Part shown: positions 24,926-34,071 of the stretch, piece by piece
How the letters are laid out: the number at the start of each line of letters is the position of its first letter
Numbering within the stretch: position 1 is the first letter of the stretch
Assembly: GCF_014640615.1 (NCBI RefSeq)
Contig: NZ_BMHH01000011.1
Span: forward strand, 1 to 64,000
Source of the DNA: Paramesorhizobium endophyticum
GTDB taxonomy: Bacteria; Pseudomonadota; Alphaproteobacteria; Rhizobiales; Rhizobiaceae
Length of the DNA stretch: 64,000 bases
Reading direction: 5' to 3'
Notes under the pieces: model-generated
The model's input: the letters and a program-made list of their open reading frames with translations, nothing else
Databases searched by the model: none
Told to the model about the DNA's origin: nothing
Program-made: the position numbers and the translations under genes

Positions 24926-25380
24926 GCCATTGCCTCCGCGGGCTGATTTTTCGATTCAGGTTTGCGCTCCGTCTCACCGCCGGTCATGATCCGCGCCTCG
25001 CCGGGATAAAGCCCGCGCAGCGTCTTCAGCGCCTCGAAGATACGGTCCTGATGGACGAGCTCGTCGACCAGCTTCAGGCCCTTCAAAATTTCCGCATCCT
25101 CGAATGCGCCAAGCGTCGCCTTGAGCATGGTGTTGAACGTCGCGCGCGCCTTTTCGGCAAGCGCCGGCTCGATCAGCATGGTCTGCGCGGCGAAATAGAG
25201 CTGCTTCAAAGGCGTCGTCGTCTGCTCGGGCTGCAGCACATGGCTTTCGAGAAGGAAGGTGGCGTTGTTGAGCAGTTCCAGTGAAACCTTGCGGTCGGCG
25301 CGCAGCACCGCGCCATTGATATAGATCTTCTCACCGGCTCGAAGCGAAAGGCGGATGGTATTCTTCGGCGCGGGTGCCAT
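24922..25380 (-). CDS. flbT: Flagellin synthesis repressor FlbT
   Basis: Post-transcriptional regulator that binds flagellin mRNA in alphaproteobacteria, 152 residues. [37 protein letters not shown] is the characteristic FlbT N-terminus. ATG 25380 overlaps the flaF stop by 1 nt (TAATG); the open reading further upstream is antisense-like extension inside flaF. Its partner flaF is directly upstream, and the single flagellin gene lies at 37768. Confidence 0.93.
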   Translation of the reverse strand: MAPAPKNTIRLSLRAGEKIYINGAVLRADRKVSLELLNNATFLLESHVLQPEQTTTPLKQLYFAAQTMLIEPALAEKARATFNTMLKATLGAFEDAEILKGLKLVDELVHQDRIFEALKTLRGLYPGEARIMTGGETERKPESKNQPAEAMA

Positions 25381-25724
25381 TAAAGACTGTCCCTGATCGT
25401 GCGGGTGATGTCGATGATGGTGTCGTAATCCTCGGACTGCCCCTGCCTGATCCGCTCCAGCTCCTTGAGGATGAAGATGCCGATGGAGATGATCGCGGCG
25501 CGCAATTCCTTCGGCAGGGCGTTCTCGGCGCTGCCCAGATCTTCGATCAGCGTGGTCCAAAGCCGCATCGTGAAATAGCCGGCATCGATCGCCTCGCGCG
25601 ATGATGCCCCTTTTTCGCGCGCCTCCACCAGCATGTCGATGCAGCGGTCGAAGAGCTGGCGCTCGCGCTCCTTGGCGCTTCCGGCATCCTCACTCATCAC
25701 ATCTTCATAGCGCATCTGGTACAT
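25380..25724 (-). CDS. flaF: Flagellar biosynthesis regulator FlaF
   Basis: A 114-residue helical regulator that works opposite to FlbT in flagellin synthesis and secretion. [28 protein letters not shown] and [41 protein letters not shown] match the family. GGGAG precedes ATG 25724. The flaF-flbT order with flgL upstream is typical of Rhizobiales. Confidence 0.93.
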   Translation of the reverse strand: MYQMRYEDVMSEDAGSAKERERQLFDRCIDMLVEAREKGASSREAIDAGYFTMRLWTTLIEDLGSAENALPKELRAAIISIGIFILKELERIRQGQSEDYDTIIDITRTIRDSL

Positions 25725-25830
25725 GGCGTCTCCCGGGGCATTGCGATAAGAAAAACCTCAATATAATTAAGTGTTCTTCATGTTTTACTTGATGTGTTAT
25801 TTTGTATACTTGAATCGATACATCAAAAAT

Positions 25831-26880
25831 CTACTTCAAGTAATTGAGAAGACTCAAGCTCATCAGCCGCGCGGTCATTGCATAGGAGGTGTCGAGCTGG
25901 GTCTGCAGCGCGGTGACGCGCGTTGCCGCCTCGTAGGGATCGACCGCTTCCAGATCGAGGACCGAGTTGTTGAGGATGTTGAGCTGGGCCGCGATACGGG
26001 TATTGGCGCTCGCCGTGCGGTCCTGCGCGATGCCGAGGGTCGATTGCGACTGCGACACCCCGGTAATGGCTTCAGTCGTGCTCGTCAGGGCCTTATCGAC
26101 AAGCGCATTGAAGGCCCCGTCGCTGAGGCCGATACCGCCCAACTCCGCCACCATGGCGAAGCTCATCGCCGCCTTGCGGAACCCTGAATCATTGGCGCTG
26201 ACGGAGGTTTCGGCGAGTTCCGTCGGGGCGATACGGCTCTTGATCACATCGCTCGATGCCTGCGACCAGTTCTCGCTCCAATTGGCCTCGCTGAACTCGT
26301 CCGCAAAGGCCCCGTCGAGGAATTCCGTCATCTGCTCGCCCGTGATGCCGGCCACCTGCGGATCGTCCATGCCGAAGCCGAAATGATCCTCGAACGCCTG
26401 CTGGACAGATGCTCGCGCGGTACTGCCATCGGCATAATAATCAGCGACCGGCTTCACATCCGTATTGACGCCGGAGAAGATATATTCGCCGTTGAAGCTG
26501 CTGTTGAGCAGGCCCGTCATCGTCTGCAGGCCCGCCTTGGCACTCTCGACGATGGTGGTCTTGCCTTCGGGTGTGGAGGTCGCGCCGGTCAGATTGGCGA
26601 GATATTTCTGCGATTCCTTGATGACGTCGCTGATCGCCGTCTGCGAGGTCTTCATGCGCTCGCCGGTGAGCTTGTTCATGTCGCTGAGCGAGGTCAGCCG
26701 GTCATATTCCTTGCGCAGCGAGATGGTCTGGCCCGCGCGCGAGCCCAGCGCCAGCCCCACGTCGAAGACGGTGCCGGTGGTGGCTTCCTTCTGCGCCTTG
26801 ATGAGTTCGGCCTGCGCCTTGGAAACCACCGAGCGAAGGCTGCTGTTAAGTGCGTAGGTGGAAACTGATTGAGCCTTCAT
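25831..26880 (-). CDS. flgL: Flagellar hook-filament junction protein FlgL
   Basis: Hook-associated protein 3, 349 residues, exported without signal peptide. Flagellin-like coiled ends are visible: SVSTYALNSSLRSVVSKAQAELIKAQKE at the N-terminus and DPYEAATRVTALQTQLDTSYAMTARLMSLSLLNYL at the C-terminus. It starts 5 nt after the flgK stop. A 106-bp AT-rich gap separates it from flaF, where a promoter for flaF-flbT-flgD could sit. Confidence 0.93.
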   Translation of the reverse strand: MKAQSVSTYALNSSLRSVVSKAQAELIKAQKEATTGTVFDVGLALGSRAGQTISLRKEYDRLTSLSDMNKLTGERMKTSQTAISDVIKESQKYLANLTGATSTPEGKTTIVESAKAGLQTMTGLLNSSFNGEYIFSGVNTDVKPVADYYADGSTARASVQQAFEDHFGFGMDDPQVAGITGEQMTEFLDGAFADEFSEANWSENWSQASSDVIKSRIAPTELAETSVSANDSGFRKAAMSFAMVAELGGIGLSDGAFNALVDKALTSTTEAITGVSQSQSTLGIAQDRTASANTRIAAQLNILNNSVLDLEAVDPYEAATRVTALQTQLDTSYAMTARLMSLSLLNYLK

Positions 26881-26885
26881 GGGCC

Positions 26886-28295
26886 TTACCTCACCGCATT
26901 GAGGAGATCGTCGAGCATGGCGCCGACGGTTGAAAGAATCCGGCTTGATGCGCTGAACGATTGTTCGATTTCGAGCATCAGCGCCATTTCCTCATTGATA
27001 TCGACGCCCGTGGCATTGGAGAGCGCCTCTTCCGCCCGCGAGGCGATGATGGCGTTGTAGTCCTGGTTTTCCGTCACGATCTTGCGCTTGCCCTCGAGCC
27101 AGCCGGAGGAGGCAGCGCTGTAATCGACGATGCTCAGATTCGTGCCAAGGCCCGCCGCGGTATCGAACGGGCGCTTCTCCCCCATGAGGCCGATCAGCTG
27201 CTGCAGCCGCCCGGAGAAGCCTGAGGCATTGTCCTTGTTGTAGATGTCGTCATGCCCGTCGCGCAGCAATTCCGGATTGCCGCCTTCGGAGCGGATATAG
27301 TCTGAGGGGACATGGATCGTCCCCGCCGCGCCCGGCTTGGTCATATCGCCGGTAACGCTGAAAAGCCCGGTCCGCCCGCCCTCTTCCGAGAAGATGCCGA
27401 CAAGGCCGCGCGCCATTTCATCGAGCTGGCTCTGATAGTCCGGAGCGATCTGGTCGCGCAGTTGGAGGAGGCCCGAGAGTCGTCCCGTGCCGTAGGGTTG
27501 GTCGAACGTGCCGTGCGACAGCGGCACGCCATCCACATAGACATTGTTGCCGCTCGTGCCCGGCGCGAAGCCCGGCGTCGGCTCGAAGCTCACCTGGCGC
27601 GCCGTTTTTTCGAACAGCGTCACCCCGTTGTCGGCGAAGATCACCATGTCGTTGTCGCTGCGCGTCATCGTCGTGATGCCGATCTCGCCCGACAGATCCT
27701 TCAGGATCGCGTCCCGCTGGTCGAGATAGTCGGAGACATCGGCCCCTGAGCGCGTGCCATTGACGATCTTGCCGTTGACCTCTTCGAACCGCGCCAGCAG
27801 CTGGTTGATGCCATCGACCGAGGTGGCGATATCCTGGTCCGCATCGGCGCGCAGCTGCTGGATTTGCGTCGTGCCTTCGTTGAGCGCCTGGGCGAGTTGC
27901 ACGGCCTTGTTGACAGCCATGTCGCCCGTCGTGCCCTGCCCCGGCTGCGTGGCATAGGTCTGCAGCGCATCGCGCAGGTCGCCGATGAGCGCCGCGGGCG
28001 ATCCGGCATAGTCGTTGGCGGAATAGAGCGAGGATAGCCGGTCGAGCCCGGCGGCGAGCGTGTCCGAGGCCATGGTCTGGCTGTTGGCCTCGATATAGCG
28101 CGTGAGCAGCGCCTCGTTCGCCGCGCGCCCGACATTCACTGAGAGCGAGCCATATGCACCCGACACCAGCGAAGAGGTGCGCCGGACATAGTTTGGATCG
28201 CTTGCGCCCGCGATGTTCCGGGAGACGACCGCCGTCTTCTTCGACGCTGCGGCCAGGGAATTCTGGGCCGTAAGCAATGCAGAACTAAGTGACAT
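26886..28295 (-). CDS. flgK: Flagellar hook-associated protein FlgK
   Basis: Hook-associated protein 1, 469 residues. The N-terminus MSLSSALLTAQNSLAAASKKTAVVSRNIAGASDPNYVRR and the C-terminal ATGVDINEEMALMLEIEQSFSASSRILSTVGAMLDDLL carry the rod/hook-family motifs. ATG 28295 gives the conserved start; the extension to 28328 was rejected. Middle gene of flgE-flgK-flgL. Confidence 0.95.
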   Translation of the reverse strand: MSLSSALLTAQNSLAAASKKTAVVSRNIAGASDPNYVRRTSSLVSGAYGSLSVNVGRAANEALLTRYIEANSQTMASDTLAAGLDRLSSLYSANDYAGSPAALIGDLRDALQTYATQPGQGTTGDMAVNKAVQLAQALNEGTTQIQQLRADADQDIATSVDGINQLLARFEEVNGKIVNGTRSGADVSDYLDQRDAILKDLSGEIGITTMTRSDNDMVIFADNGVTLFEKTARQVSFEPTPGFAPGTSGNNVYVDGVPLSHGTFDQPYGTGRLSGLLQLRDQIAPDYQSQLDEMARGLVGIFSEEGGRTGLFSVTGDMTKPGAAGTIHVPSDYIRSEGGNPELLRDGHDDIYNKDNASGFSGRLQQLIGLMGEKRPFDTAAGLGTNLSIVDYSAASSGWLEGKRKIVTENQDYNAIIASRAEEALSNATGVDINEEMALMLEIEQSFSASSRILSTVGAMLDDLLNAVR

Positions 28296-28425
28296 TTTTG
28301 ATCCAATCCCCGCCAGTATTGGAAGCATTTCGTGGCGAAATCCCGGTATTCGGTCTCAAAATCCCGGCGAAATCTTGTTTAAAGGAAGGCCGGGCGCCCG
28401 CACGCCCAACCCTGAGGTTGTAGAA

Positions 28426-29694
28426 CTATCGTTTGAGGTTGACGAGCACATCCATCAAATCCGCCCCCGTCTGGAAGGCCTTGGAATTGGCGGTGTAGCT
28501 GCGCTGCGCCTCGATCATCTCGGTCAGCTCTTCGGCGATATCGGCATTCGATTCCTCGAGCGCGCCGGAGGAAATGCTGCCAAGGCCGTTATCCTGAGGA
28601 AATCCGAGTTGGATATCGCCGGAGTCCGCGCTGGGCGAATAGACGTTGCCGGAGAGGACCTTCATATTGTCCGGACTTGCAACATTGCCGAGCGGAATAC
28701 GGTAAATCTCGCGCTGGCTGCCGTTCTCGTAGAGCGCCACCACCGAGCCGTCATCGCTGATATCCACGCTCTTGATCGCGCTCGGACCCTGCCCGTCGAT
28801 CTTCGCTTCATAGACCGTGTATTTGCCGCTGAGTTGCTTCGTCGCGGACAGATCGAGATTGAGCGTCTGTCCGCCCGGAATATCGATCTCGAGCTTGCCG
28901 CCGGTCAGGTTGTTTCCACCCGTCAGCTTGCCCGTGTCCGGGTCGAAGGCCATGGTGGAGGTTTCAAGCAGCCCCCCCTCCGAATAGGGAAAGCCGCCAC
29001 TGGCCGATGCCTTCGACTGGTCATAGACCGCGACCTGCCAGGTGTTGTCGGCGGTCTTGGTGTAATAGACGTCAAGCACGACCGCCTTGCCGAGATTGTC
29101 AAAGGCGACGAGCGAGGTCTTGTTGGTGAATTTCGAATTGGCGTCGTTCGCTCCAGCCGCGGGCGGCGGGGTGATTTCGGCATCCGCCGGCAAATTGACC
29201 GTGAATTTGCCGTTTCGGCTTGGATCAGCGACCAGATCCATCTGTGCGATGTTGATCTTCTCAAGTCCCTGGAAGCCGTTGGCGACGTTATTCACCTTGC
29301 CGTCAACCACCGGATAGCCCATCAAATAGTAGCCTGCGGTGTTCTGCAAAAAGCCGTCTGGATCCTTTACGAACGAGCCCGAGCGCGTCAGGTATGGTGT
29401 ACCGTTCGCATTGCTGACGACGAAGAAGCCATTGCCGTCGATGGCAAGGTCGGTCGGCGAATCCGACGGGCGGATGCCGCCCTGGTCGGAAATCCCATAG
29501 CGCACATCGGTCTTGACGCTGCCGGAATTATACTGCCCGTCCGTGCTCGGCAGCACCAGCGAGGAGAACTGCGTGTTGGCGCGCTTGTAGCCGGCGGTGG
29601 AGGAATTGGCGATGTTGTCGGCGACTGCCGAAAGCCGGTTCACCTGGGCATTCATGCCCGAAACGCCGGTACGCATCATTCCATAAAGGCTCAT
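28426..29694 (-). CDS. flgE: Flagellar hook protein FlgE
   Basis: Hook subunit, 422 residues. MSLYGMMRTGVSGMNAQVNRLSAVADNIANSSTAGYKRA is the canonical rod/hook N-terminus with its NxANxxTxGYKR core. GNGFFVVSN is the FlgE/F/G domain motif, and the C-terminus AQRSYTANSKAFQTGADLMDVLVNL is typical. AGGAG lies 7 nt before ATG 29694; the in-frame extension to 29877 passes through a large inverted repeat and is not coding. First structural gene after ftcR. Confidence 0.96.
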   Translation of the reverse strand: MSLYGMMRTGVSGMNAQVNRLSAVADNIANSSTAGYKRANTQFSSLVLPSTDGQYNSGSVKTDVRYGISDQGGIRPSDSPTDLAIDGNGFFVVSNANGTPYLTRSGSFVKDPDGFLQNTAGYYLMGYPVVDGKVNNVANGFQGLEKINIAQMDLVADPSRNGKFTVNLPADAEITPPPAAGANDANSKFTNKTSLVAFDNLGKAVVLDVYYTKTADNTWQVAVYDQSKASASGGFPYSEGGLLETSTMAFDPDTGKLTGGNNLTGGKLEIDIPGGQTLNLDLSATKQLSGKYTVYEAKIDGQGPSAIKSVDISDDGSVVALYENGSQREIYRIPLGNVASPDNMKVLSGNVYSPSADSGDIQLGFPQDNGLGSISSGALEESNADIAEELTEMIEAQRSYTANSKAFQTGADLMDVLVNLKR

Positions 29695-29818
29695 AGGTGT
29701 CTCCTGGAGCATTCGCAGCCAGGCCGGGCCGGGCATCGCGCAATGCGTAAAACCAAACTTGGGAATCCCGGAATCCGAGGCTAGTCCACGGCGCTTGCGT
29801 GAACCTGATGCCCCCCTA

Positions 29819-29882
29819 GTATCGTGATTTCGAAGTTCGCTTGGTTTCGATATCGACCTCGAGAACTTCGAAATCACGATAC
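29819..29882. promoter_or_regulatory. 20-bp perfect inverted repeat between flgE and ftcR
   Basis: GTATCGTGATTTCGAAGTTC (29819-29838) is repeated in exact inverse at 29863-29882. The 24-bp spacer contains the palindrome TCGATATCGA (29848-29857). It lies about 125 bp before the flgE start and 67 bp after the ftcR stop. It could be a terminator-like hairpin for ftcR or a paired operator for flgE. It lacks a T-tract. Confidence 0.6.
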
Positions 29883-29948
29883 GAGTCGGATACTCACGAT
29901 TTACTGGGAAAGCGGCACATGGGCAGGCCGGGAAACCGGCCCGGCGAA

Positions 29949-30635
29949 TTACTCGATGTTGATGCAGTAGCCGAGGAAGCGCTTGGAATCGATGGGATCG
30001 TAACCGAGCCGCTCCCGAAGCTTCTTGCGCAGCTTGCTGATATGGCTTTCGACCACGTTCTCCTCGACTTCCGCGTCGAAGATTCCGTAGATCGCATTGA
30101 AGATCTGCGTCTTGTTGAGCCGGCGGCCGCGATTGGCGATCAGATATTCCAGAATGCGCCGCTCGCGCCGGGGCAGGATGAACTCCACGCCGTTGACCTG
30201 CGGATCGCGCCCGTCGGAGAAGACGCGGATCGGCCCGACCTGCGTGCTCGCCGCCTCGCCTTTCGCCGCATCCACGCCCGCCCTGCGGCGGATGGCGTTG
30301 ATGCGCGCCATGATCTCGCGGACATGCACGGGCTTGCGCACCACATCGTCGACACCCGACTGGAAAAGCTCCAGCGTATGCTCCAGCGATTGCGTATCGT
30401 TCACCGCGATAACAGGCGCGGGAGAGCGCTCACGTATCTTGAGTGGAAGGTGGTTGCGATTGGCGCATTCGCCAATCAGGAAAGCTTCGACCGCCAGAAT
30501 ATCGCTCTGCGCGACGCTGTCGACCCAGTCGCCGAAATCCGTTGGAGAAAAACCTGTCGTTGAAATGCCTTCACGTCCGAACCATGCGGAATATCCGCTG
30601 GTCACTAGGTTGCGTTCGTCCACAACCACAATCAT
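29949..30635 (-). CDS. ftcR: Flagellar transcriptional regulator FtcR
   Basis: OmpR-type response regulator known in Brucella as the flagellar master regulator, 228 residues. The N-terminal receiver begins [15 protein letters not shown]; the C-terminal winged helix has [31 protein letters not shown] and [18 protein letters not shown]. The receiver keeps the KP pair ([11 protein letters not shown]), but the strand expected to carry the phospho-acceptor Asp reads [10 protein letters not shown], so phosphorylation may not occur. No histidine kinase is nearby. It is encoded between the fliK/transglycosylase genes and flgE. Confidence 0.92.
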   Translation of the reverse strand: MIVVVDERNLVTSGYSAWFGREGISTTGFSPTDFGDWVDSVAQSDILAVEAFLIGECANRNHLPLKIRERSPAPVIAVNDTQSLEHTLELFQSGVDDVVRKPVHVREIMARINAIRRRAGVDAAKGEAASTQVGPIRVFSDGRDPQVNGVEFILPRRERRILEYLIANRGRRLNKTQIFNAIYGIFDAEVEENVVESHISKLRKKLRERLGYDPIDSKRFLGYCINIE

Positions 30636-30857
30636 CGGCCCGCCTCCGAATCAGTATGTGCCCCGTATGGTTAACGGATAACTGGCGCGATGACTCGCCA
30701 GCAATCCCAATTAATTGGGGGCAATGATTTGGAGGGCGGAGTGAGTCAAAAAAGCCACAGGGACCGAAGGAGCCAGGAACAAGAACGCTTGTCATTCTAG
30801 CTATATAAAACTGTAAGGAGCGATGGAATTCACATTTAGTGACAGCAGGTTACCTGA
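30636..30857 (-). promoter_or_regulatory. ftcR upstream region
   Basis: A 222-bp AT-richer gap between the transglycosylase gene and ftcR. A small hairpin CTGGCG (30682-30687) / CGCCAG (30696-30701) may end the upstream transcript. The rest should hold the ftcR promoter. No clear -35/-10 pair can be assigned with confidence. Confidence 0.4.
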
Positions 30858-31463
30858 CTATTCGAAGCAGAATTTCCGCGCCTGCGCCGTCCAGTTTCCG
30901 AAGCCCGTCGCTACCATATTCTCCATCACGCGGCAGACATATTTCTTCTGGGCCGGGTTGTTGTTGGGCCCGGCATGGTAGCGGGCCACCGCCAGCGTCC
31001 AGCTGCCCTCGCGCGCGCGAAGCTCTTTCAGGAACCGCGCCGCGTAATCGACATTGGCGCGGGGCTCCAGCATCTGCGCCACCGAGGGGAACTTGTTCCC
31101 GTGGAAGTAGTGGTTGATCTGCATGCAGCCGAGGTCGATCAGCTTCGCCCCCTGCCTCTGCGCTTCGCGAAATCCGAGCAGCGCCGCCGATGCCGAGGGG
31201 AAGAATTTCGCGCTCCCCTCGATGTTCATCGCATAGGGCTGCAGGGAATTCTTGCGCCCTGTTTCGGTCAGCCCCACTGCATAGAGAATGCCGATGGGGA
31301 TGCCGTATTTGGCCGAAGCCTTGTGCATCTCCCGCTCGCAGGAATTTTCCGCCCGCGCCGGGAGAGGCGCCAGCAGGCTAGACCACAAGACCGCGATCGA
31401 GACGGCGGCCCAAAGGCGCGTCCACGGCTGCGGACGTCCCGCCCCGCTGCGCTTTTTCATCAT
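30858..31463 (-). CDS. Flagellum-associated lytic transglycosylase (SLT domain)
   Basis: Would open peptidoglycan for the rod. The 201-residue precursor has a signal peptide (residues about 12-38, WTRLWAAVSIAVLWSSLLAPLPARA). The SLT domain shows the catalytic Glu in YAVGLTETGRKNSL, then GCMQINHYFHG and ARYHAGPNNNPAQKKYVCRV. Start ATG 31463 (or 31460) lies inside the 3' end of fliK, an 86-nt out-of-frame overlap; no later start would keep the signal peptide. It supplies the muramidase function missing from the FlgJ rod-binding protein at 19275. Confidence 0.88.
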   Translation of the reverse strand: MMKKRSGAGRPQPWTRLWAAVSIAVLWSSLLAPLPARAENSCEREMHKASAKYGIPIGILYAVGLTETGRKNSLQPYAMNIEGSAKFFPSASAALLGFREAQRQGAKLIDLGCMQINHYFHGNKFPSVAQMLEPRANVDYAARFLKELRAREGSWTLAVARYHAGPNNNPAQKKYVCRVMENMVATGFGNWTAQARKFCFE

Positions 31464-32637
31464 CCATCCACGACCCGCGCTCGCCCCGGTTGCCATTGCC
31501 CTCTCCCTGCATCTGGGTCTGCGCCTGTCCGCCATTGCGCCCGCCGGACTGGTCCTGCGCGCCAAAATTCTGCTGTCCCTGCTGGCCGCCTCCCATATTC
31601 GCGGTCGAGGAATTGGCCCGCTCCGTCACCGTGACGGAGACGACGGCATTGTCGCCGAGGCCCGTCGACTGCAGCGCCTTGCTCAGCATGTCGCGGTCGG
31701 CGGCAAGCCGCTCCGCCGTGTCGCGCCGGTCCGCCATCAGTTCCACCTGCATACCCTCAGGGACGAGCCGGAGCCGCGCGGTGACGGTTCCAAGGTCCTC
31801 CGGCTGCAGGCGGATGTGAAGCGTTTTGGCGACACCATAGCTGCGCTCCGAGATGACATCCACGCCCGCGATATGCATGGGCTGCCGGACGGGCGCAGCC
31901 GCGCTAGCGGGCGCCTGTGGGGCAGCGGAAGCGCTTGGCGCGTTGCCCGTGCCTTGCGTGGCTGGCTGCACCCGTTCTGCACTGGACACCGCATCGTTCC
32001 GTACAGGCTGGCTGGGCGCATCCGGCTGAGGATCTCGCGGCTCACCCTTCGTCTCCTCCTGCGGGCTCGCCGCCTCCGCCTTCGGAGACGCTAGGCTATT
32101 CGTCGCGGGAGCATCACCGCCCGGCTGCGGTGCGACATCCGCATGACCAGCCTGCTTCTTGCTCGCCTGGGGTTCTGCCCGTTCCATGGGCTTCACGCGC
32201 TCGGCCTTGGGATCGTCAGCGTCCCCAGCACGTGCCGCATCGACAGGAATTTCATCGACCGTATCGTCGGCGGGGGCTTTCTTCTTCCCCTCCATGTCGG
32301 GCAAGAGGAAATCCGCTTCCGCGCTCACCGCCGCCGTTTCCGTGCTCCTGGTCAGGAAGGGATCGAGCGCCAGCATGGCCTGCGCCGCGAGCGCCGAGAG
32401 CGGATCGGGCTCCCGCGTCTCAGGCTTGCCATCCTCGGCTTCCGCTTCTTCCAGCTTCGAGACCCGCTTGCCGCGTGGCTCCACTTTGTCCGCCATCTCC
32501 CGCACCAGCGCCTCGAAACCGCCCGCCTGCTTTGGATCGGCATCCTTTTCATTGGCATGAAGTGCGTGCTTGCCGCCGGTGCGCGCGGCGTGGGCGGGGG
32601 GCTGCGTCATCTGGGGCAGGATATCCTTGATCGTCAT
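31378..32637 (-). CDS. fliK: Flagellar hook-length control protein FliK (formerly MotD)
   Basis: Molecular ruler that sets hook length and switches export specificity, 419 residues. A long disordered, Ala/Pro/Glu-rich region (about residues 15-245) precedes the conserved C-terminal domain KTLHIRLQPEDLGTVTARLRLVPEGMQVELMADRRDTAERLAAD. A Gln/Gly-rich tail follows. In rhizobia this gene was first called motD. ATG overlaps the motC stop by 4 nt, and its 3' end overlaps the transglycosylase gene. Confidence 0.88.
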   Translation of the reverse strand: MTIKDILPQMTQPPAHAARTGGKHALHANEKDADPKQAGGFEALVREMADKVEPRGKRVSKLEEAEAEDGKPETREPDPLSALAAQAMLALDPFLTRSTETAAVSAEADFLLPDMEGKKKAPADDTVDEIPVDAARAGDADDPKAERVKPMERAEPQASKKQAGHADVAPQPGGDAPATNSLASPKAEAASPQEETKGEPRDPQPDAPSQPVRNDAVSSAERVQPATQGTGNAPSASAAPQAPASAAAPVRQPMHIAGVDVISERSYGVAKTLHIRLQPEDLGTVTARLRLVPEGMQVELMADRRDTAERLAADRDMLSKALQSTGLGDNAVVSVTVTERANSSTANMGGGQQGQQNFGAQDQSGGRNGGQAQTQMQGEGNGNRGERGSWMDDEKAQRGGTSAAVDAPLGRRLDRGLVV

Positions 32638-33845
32638 TGCGTCTTTCCCAAAAGCCGGTCGATCTCGGCCAGCTTTTTCTTCGTCTCGTCCATGGTCTCC
32701 TGCACCGCGCTATCGACTGGCGGGGTTTCCGCGACCGGCTCGATCCATTCGGGGCGCGCCTCCTCCTTATCAGCCGAAGCAGGAACCGGCCTTGCGGAAG
32801 GCTCCCGCACGACGCGCCCCGCCATCGCCTCCGCCGCGTCGAGCAGCCGCTGGTCGCGCTCGTGGAGCCGGTCCCTCGGGATTTCCGAGAGTGTGCGGAT
32901 CGCCTCGCTCGCTCCGGTCGAGGCAGCCGCGCTCGCCGCCGAGTAAAGCCGCGCCTGCGCGTCGTCGAGGCCCAGTCGCTGCGCCAATTCCACTGCCTTC
33001 GCTGATGTGAACCGCGCGCGCTCCATCTGCCCGTCGAGCAGCGCGCCACGCGCCACGCGCAGGTAGAACGCCCGCTGCGCCATGGGGCTGGCGAACCGCA
33101 TCAGTTCGGCAATGTCGTCGTTGGAAATGCCGTCCTTCAACTGCATCAGCGCATCGACAAATTGCAGGTAGAAATCCTCTGCATAGGGCGAACGGGAGAA
33201 GCGCTGGAGATAATTGCGCGCCAGCAGCTTCACCCTGCCCGCATCCCTCAGGCGCGCCGCGGTCTTGAGGCTGCGCCGGATCGCCGCCTCCTCGAAAAGC
33301 GAGCCCGGCACCGACACGCGGATCGTGTCGAGCCGCTTCAGCGCCAGCGCCGGATCGCTGGAAGCAAGCGGCGGCGAGGTCACCAGATAGATCGAGGCCA
33401 CCAGTTCCGGCGGAAGGCCTGGCGGCAGCGGCTCGGCGAACTGCCTCACCGCCTCCGCCGTATTGGCATCCGTATAGGCGAGCGCGCCCGCCACCAGCCG
33501 CGGCGCGAGCATCTCGGGCGGCGCATCCTTGAGAATGCTCCGCACCACCTCCGGATTGCCGCCATTGAGCAGATAGATCACCGCCGCATGGAGGTTTTCC
33601 GGCTGCGACCACACATCCGAAGGGCTCGCCTGCATCTGCCCCGCAATGCGCGTCAGCACCCGCCCCAGCATCGCCAACGCCTCCGGCTTCCCCGCCACTA
33701 CCTGGTCCTGCAGCATGCGCAACGAGCGGACGAGTTGGTAGGGTTCCAGCTTGGGCAAGGGCGAGGCGGCGAAAGTGCTGGTGGCGAGGAGCGAGGTGGA
33801 GGCGGCGAGGAGGAGGATATGCAGGGAGCGCCGGAGGCTGTTCAT
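32634..33845 (-). CDS. motC: Motility protein MotC
   Basis: Periplasmic motor-associated protein found in Rhizobiales, 403 residues. Signal peptide residues 1-26 (RSLHILLLAASTSLLATSTFA). The mature part begins LEPYQLVRSLRMLQDQVVAGKPEALAML, typical of MotC, and ends in a Lys-rich coiled segment (QETMDETKKKLAEIDRLLG). ATG 33845 is chosen; a longer reading passes back through a type A repeat. The genes motB-motC-fliK are co-transcribed. Confidence 0.92.
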   Translation of the reverse strand: MNSLRRSLHILLLAASTSLLATSTFAASPLPKLEPYQLVRSLRMLQDQVVAGKPEALAMLGRVLTRIAGQMQASPSDVWSQPENLHAAVIYLLNGGNPEVVRSILKDAPPEMLAPRLVAGALAYTDANTAEAVRQFAEPLPPGLPPELVASIYLVTSPPLASSDPALALKRLDTIRVSVPGSLFEEAAIRRSLKTAARLRDAGRVKLLARNYLQRFSRSPYAEDFYLQFVDALMQLKDGISNDDIAELMRFASPMAQRAFYLRVARGALLDGQMERARFTSAKAVELAQRLGLDDAQARLYSAASAAASTGASEAIRTLSEIPRDRLHERDQRLLDAAEAMAGRVVREPSARPVPASADKEEARPEWIEPVAETPPVDSAVQETMDETKKKLAEIDRLLGKTQ

Positions 33846-33886
33846 GAGGATGCTCTCCGCATGAACGGAAACGTCGGCGGGACAGT

Positions 33887-34046
33887 ACCCCCCTCTGCCC
33901 TGCCGGGCATCTCCCCCACAAGGGGGGAGATTGGCTGTGACTTCCGCTTTCGCCAATCGCCAATGCAAGCCGAACTAAGCGCCGTCACCGATGAAGGCCA
34001 ATCTCCCCCCTTGTGGGGGAGATGCCCGGCAGGGCAGAGGGGGGTG
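33887..34046. repeat. Type A palindromic repeat, copy 2 (motB-motC junction)
   Basis: Left arm starts ACCCCCCTCTGCCCTGCCGG, right arm ends GGGCAGAGGGGGGTG. The spacer includes TTCCGCTTTCGCCAATCG, shared with the other full copies. It fills most of the 226-bp gap between motB and motC. Confidence 0.9.
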
Positions 34047-34071
34047 TGCAACGTTTCCATCCTCACCACCT

